A DNA stretch of 8,040 bases from Dehalococcoidales bacterium. Its GTDB lineage: Bacteria > Chloroflexota > Dehalococcoidia > Dehalococcoidales > DAOVUZ01. The DNA lies in the NCBI GenBank assembly GCA_030632305.1, contig DAOVUZ010000030.1:1-8040 (forward strand), read 5' to 3'. The notes beneath the pieces were generated by a model. The model saw only the letters and a list, made by a program, of their open reading frames with translations. It had not been told where the DNA came from and searched no databases. Positions 5,953-8,040 of the stretch are shown here, in pieces (position 1 is the first letter of the stretch; every line of letters starts with the position of its first letter). Position numbers and translations under genes: made by a program.

Positions 5953-7485
5953 CTACCCTACTCGACTTAATAGATGGTCACGAACATAAGCTAGAGCCTC
6001 GTCTCTGGTAGCTATCTCCCCAGATGCTTGTGCCTCACACAGTGCCTCCAGTAGCTGTCCAAGTTCATGTCCCGGACTCATACCAAAGATGTTGATTAAA
6101 TCGTGCCCATCAACCAGCTTGGGTGGGGCAACCAGGCTCTCCTCCTGAAAACGTTGAGCCAACACATACTCCACTATTTGAGCATGCCCTCGCCATTGAG
6201 CCAGATTCAGGTGCGGACCCCTAGTAGCCAGATGGTCAGCCAGGCTCAGGAAAAGTATATCAATACCAGCCTCTCCAGTATCACGAAAGTAACGGTAAAT
6301 AGCCCGACGGCTGGGAAGTTCACCCTGACTCATTTGCGTCGGCCTGAGATGATGCCTTACCATAGCCTCCACCAGCTTTACCTCTTTACCACTGAACCTC
6401 AGCCTTTCCAGAATATTAACCACTATAGCCGCCCCGTCTTTAGCATGTCCCAGAAAGCGCATCCGACTACCATCAAAAGCTTTAGTTTGAGGTTTAGCAA
6501 TATCATGGAGAAGTGCTGCCAATTTGAGCAGTGACCCTCTGGTGCTACCACTGCTAACCTCCAGGTCAAAGTGCTGACTCAGAACCGCTGACCACGGGAC
6601 AACAGCCAGGACCTCCTCCCCAGCATATTCCCAGGCTCCCTGCCCCAGAAGAAAATCAGCGGCACTCACTGTCTTGAGAGAGTGCTCAAAAACATCCCAG
6701 GAGTGTTCCTTGGGCTGCTCGACCCCCTTTGTCTGATTAAGCTCCGGAATCATAGCCGTGACCAGCCCCAGCTTATCAAGATAGGTTAAAAATTCCCCGG
6801 CTCGAGAAGTAGCCAGTAACTGAAGTAGTTCTTCTCTCACCCGTTCACCAGCCACATCAGCTATAAGATGACAATAGCGCCGAATCAGAGCCTCGGTCTC
6901 ACTATCAATACTAAATCCAAGCTCTGCCGCCAAACGCACCGCTCGTAATAAGCGCACTGCATCCGATTTAAAAGCCGCCTCTGAAACAGCCCTGACCACC
7001 CCCTGATGAAGGTCATTCCAACCATTAAACGGGTCTATAAGGGGATGAGGTTGACAAACAATCCCGCCGAGATCAACTGCCATAGCATCTACAGTGAAAT
7101 CACGCCGCGCCAGGTCCTGCTCGATGCTACCCTGAAATGTAGAGAAATCAAGCTGCCATTGACCTCCAGCTGAGGGGGCAGCTTCATTAACTAAAACCAC
7201 TCGGCTCACCCTATTCACCTCATCCAACAGGACATACCTACCGCCAAGAGCCGTAGCTACCTTCGGAGCAATCTCCAGCGCATCTGCCGCCACAGCAACA
7301 TCAATATCAGCCGTATCTCGCCCCAGCAGGGCATCACGGACAAAGCCGCCAACAAGATAAGACTTTACCCCTTGCTCAGTAAGAACATCGCTTACCCTGG
7401 TCAATAACAATGAGGCTTCGGGCTCAATGAGGCTACCCCAAAAGTCCTTCGCCCCCTTTCCTGCAAAGCTCATCCTCACCACCAT
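5953..7485 (-). CDS. cca: CCA tRNA nucleotidyltransferase / poly(A) polymerase family with HD domain
   Basis: This 510-residue class II nucleotidyltransferase most likely adds or repairs the CCA end of tRNAs in the cytoplasm. The palm domain shows GGFVRD (46-51), the metal-binding DID (D60, D62) and RRDFTVDAMA (127-136). The DAVRLLRAVRLAAELGF stretch (175-191) marks the nucleotide-binding neck. A C-terminal HD phosphohydrolase domain follows, with H268, the pair H327/D328 in LLHDIAKP, the H378/H379 pair and D417. Such HD domains give phosphatase or phosphodiesterase activity in related enzymes. Motifs alone do not fully separate CCA addition from A-only addition or poly(A) polymerase, so the symbol is a family-level choice. 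The ATG at 7485 is preceded by AGGG at 7496-7499, 10 nt upstream. An ATG at 7473 is the alternative, but its GGTGAGG sits directly against it. This is the first gene of the minus-strand operon with secD, secF and the CDF exporter. Confidence 0.88.
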   Translation of the reverse strand: MVVRMSFAGKGAKDFWGSLIEPEASLLLTRVSDVLTEQGVKSYLVGGFVRDALLGRDTADIDVAVAADALEIAPKVATALGGRYVLLDEVNRVSRVVLVNEAAPSAGGQWQLDFSTFQGSIEQDLARRDFTVDAMAVDLGGIVCQPHPLIDPFNGWNDLHQGVVRAVSEAAFKSDAVRLLRAVRLAAELGFSIDSETEALIRRYCHLIADVAGERVREELLQLLATSRAGEFLTYLDKLGLVTAMIPELNQTKGVEQPKEHSWDVFEHSLKTVSAADFLLGQGAWEYAGEEVLAVVPWSAVLSQHFDLEVSSGSTRGSLLKLAALLHDIAKPQTKAFDGSRMRFLGHAKDGAAIVVNILERLRFSGKEVKLVEAMVRHHLRPTQMSQGELPSRRAIYRYFRDTGEAGIDILFLSLADHLATRGPHLNLAQWRGHAQIVEYVLAQRFQEESLVAPPKLVDGHDLINIFGMSPGHELGQLLEALCEAQASGEIATRDEALAYVRDHLLSRVG

Positions 7486-7499
7486 TAGCTTTAATCCCT

Positions 7500-7523
7500 G
7501 CTGGGAAAAAACGGTTTTCCAGC
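7500..7523 (-). other. 5'-leader hairpin beside the cca ribosome binding site
   Basis: On the minus strand GCTGG-AAAA (7523-7515) can pair with TTTT-C-CCAGC (7509-7500), giving a 9-bp stem with one bulged C and a 5-nt loop. It ends one base before the AGGG ribosome site (7496-7499). No U-run follows on either strand, so it is not a terminator. It could influence ribosome access to cca. Confidence 0.35.
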
Positions 7524-7528
7524 GGTCA

Positions 7529-7551
7529 CCCTTACCCCCCCCACCACCACC
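7529..7551 (-). other. G-rich tract in the leader of the cca-secDF operon
   Basis: The minus strand carries three GGT units followed by eight consecutive G (7551-7535), then TAA and GGG (7531-7529). The predicted transcription start is only a few bases upstream, so the tract would lie at the very 5' end of the mRNA. It has enough G runs for a G-quadruplex with short loops, at least a two-layer one. No function is shown by the sequence. Confidence 0.4.
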
Positions 7552-7560
7552 TAACGCTAA

Positions 7561-7589
7561 ACTATACTACCGAGGCACACATTTATCAA
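7561..7589 (-). promoter_or_regulatory. Sigma70-type promoter of the cca-secD-secF-CDF operon
   Basis: On the minus strand the -35 TTGATA (7589-7584) and -10 TATAGT (7566-7561) each differ from consensus at one position and are separated by the ideal 17 nt. Transcription should begin near 7554, giving a leader of about 70 nt before the cca ATG. No other promoter of similar quality was seen in the gaps between the four genes, which supports a single operon. Confidence 0.65.
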
Positions 7590-7708
7590 GAGGGGATTCC
7601 GGTATAACTCAGATACCCTGGCAGAGCTTTCAGTTGCTATAGTATCAAGGGATAATAAACCTTTACTGCCTGATTATTAGAATAATTCGCTAAAAGGCAA
7701 GCATTAAC

Positions 7709-7772
7709 TTTTTAACCTTATTTTTACCCATTTCTAACCAGTTGTTTACCTCAATTTACCTCAATCTTTACT
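7709..7772. repeat. Helically phased array of TTTACC-like units upstream of the HTH gene
   Basis: Units of the form T-rich + (A)ACC recur with their ACC beginning at 7715, 7726, 7737, 7748 and 7758, with a degenerate ACT at 7770. The spacings are 11, 11, 11, 10 and 12 bp. Two units, TTTACCTCAA at 7745-7754 and 7755-7764, are a perfect 10-bp tandem repeat. T-tracts at about one helical turn also suggest intrinsic bending. This could be a cooperative operator for the downstream HTH protein, or a curved UP-like element. Confidence 0.5.
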
Positions 7773-7796
7773 CTAGCGTGCTACTCTTAATATAAG
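7767..7796 (+). promoter_or_regulatory. Tentative promoter of the HTH gene
   Basis: TTTACT (7767-7772) and TATAAG (7791-7796) are 18 nt apart. TAATAT at 7788-7793 is an alternative -10 with a 15-nt spacer. The -35 would be the last unit of the phased array. The resulting mRNA would be nearly leaderless, in keeping with the lack of a clear ribosome site before the ATG at 7801. Confidence 0.25.
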
Positions 7797-7800
7797 AATT

Positions 7801-8040
7801 ATGATAATAAAGACAAGGATTTTTAAACTGAACCACAACCATCACCAGAACCTGTCTGGGTTAGCCCAGACTATGGGGTTATCAGTAAGCCAGATCTACC
7901 GGGTGCGACAAGGCAAGCGCTCCATCAATCAAAAATTCATTATCGGGGCGATAAAAGCCTTCCCCGGATACAAACTTGATGAGCTTTTTTACTTCGCCCC
8001 TGAATCACCGATTGAGAGCACCCGACAAGCATTAGGAAAG
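7801..8040 (+). CDS. Small helix-turn-helix DNA-binding protein (N-terminal part, cut by window end)
   Basis: The frame is open from the ATG at 7801 to the last base, giving 80 residues with no stop. Residues 18-42 form a clear helix-turn-helix: LSGLAQTMGLSVSQIYRVRQ, followed by GKRSI. The turn falls at MGLS, and SQIYRVRQGKR looks like the recognition helix with basic DNA contacts. The next segment, FIIGAIKAFPGYKLDELFYF (46-65), resembles the closing helices of Cro/XRE-type domains and is followed by a polar tail. An upstream in-frame TAG at 7774 and no other start codon in between support the ATG at 7801. From memory, closely similar small HTH proteins are common in Dehalococcoidia. It probably acts as a transcription regulator, perhaps on its own upstream array. 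Its targets are unknown and the C terminus is outside the window. Confidence 0.7.
   Translation, partial: MIIKTRIFKLNHNHHQNLSGLAQTMGLSVSQIYRVRQGKRSINQKFIIGAIKAFPGYKLDELFYFAPESPIESTRQALGK

Larger units (their letters stand above)
7486..7800. other. Divergent intergenic region between cca operon and HTH gene
   Basis: This 315-bp region holds no convincing gene. From left to right it contains the cca leader with hairpin and G tract (7486-7554), the minus-strand promoter (7561-7589), and a short dyad GGTAT/ATACC (7601-7605 and 7613-7617) just upstream of it. An AT-rich spacer of unclear content follows, then the phased TTTACC-like array (7709-7772) before the HTH gene. Confidence 0.6.

Noticed and set aside
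6103..6534. 143-residue plus-strand open frame inside cca.
   Set aside because: It is antisense to the HD-domain part of cca. Its composition is that of a shadow frame, with no motif or ribosome site.
7601..7617. Short dyad GGTAT-7 nt-ATACC upstream of the cca promoter, considered as an operator.
   Set aside because: Five-bp arms are expected by chance in AT-rich DNA and no second copy was found.
7486..7800. Possible replication origin in the T-rich divergent region.
   Set aside because: No DnaA-box sequence such as TTATCCACA was found on either strand, and no dnaA or dnaN lies nearby.

Overview
The window looks like chromosomal DNA of a bacterium, most likely a member of the Dehalococcoidia (Chloroflexota). 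That placement is an inference from moderate base composition, the gene set and the style of the truncated helix-turn-helix protein at the right edge. No marker gene here settles it. Six complete protein genes and two edge-truncated ones account for almost all of the sequence. No tRNA, rRNA or CRISPR array was recognised, and no complete mobile element.

Left part, plus strand. A 3' gene fragment (1-96) ends inside a perfect 9-bp inverted repeat. It is followed by about 290 bases of non-coding DNA holding a good sigma70-type promoter (258-284). This promoter faces a lone periplasmic-binding-protein-like lipoprotein (390-1364) with no transporter permease or ATPase beside it. Next, behind its own extended -10 promoter, lies a complete histone-deacetylase/AcuC-family amidohydrolase (1504-2538) with all catalytic residues in place.

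Central and right part, minus strand. Reading leftwards from about 7555, a tight operon runs cca-type tRNA nucleotidyltransferase with HD domain -> secD -> secF -> cation diffusion facilitator. Gaps or overlaps are 11 nt, 1 nt and 3 nt, so translation of the last three is probably coupled. The operon has a clear promoter (-35 TTGATA, 17-nt spacer, -10 TATAGT) at 7561-7589. Its roughly 70-nt leader contains a G-rich tract and a hairpin next to the ribosome binding site. SecD and SecF form the proton-driven accessory unit of the Sec translocon, cca matures tRNA 3' ends, and the CDF protein exports a divalent metal. The functions are not obviously linked. The operon looks like a growth or envelope housekeeping unit with a metal exporter at its end. 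It meets the deacetylase gene tail to tail, the two genes sharing a 4-bp CTAG that supplies both stop codons.

Right edge, plus strand. A small HTH DNA-binding protein gene (7801 onward, cut by the window end) is divergent from the operon. It is preceded by a T/C-rich array of TTTACC-like units repeated every 10-12 bp.

The window is largely ordinary housekeeping DNA and I see no convincing new defence or mobile system. The observations most worth checking are the helically phased array before the HTH gene, an Asp-to-Asn change in a conserved SecF membrane motif, and the atypical metal-site residues and Cys tail of the secDF-coupled CDF transporter.
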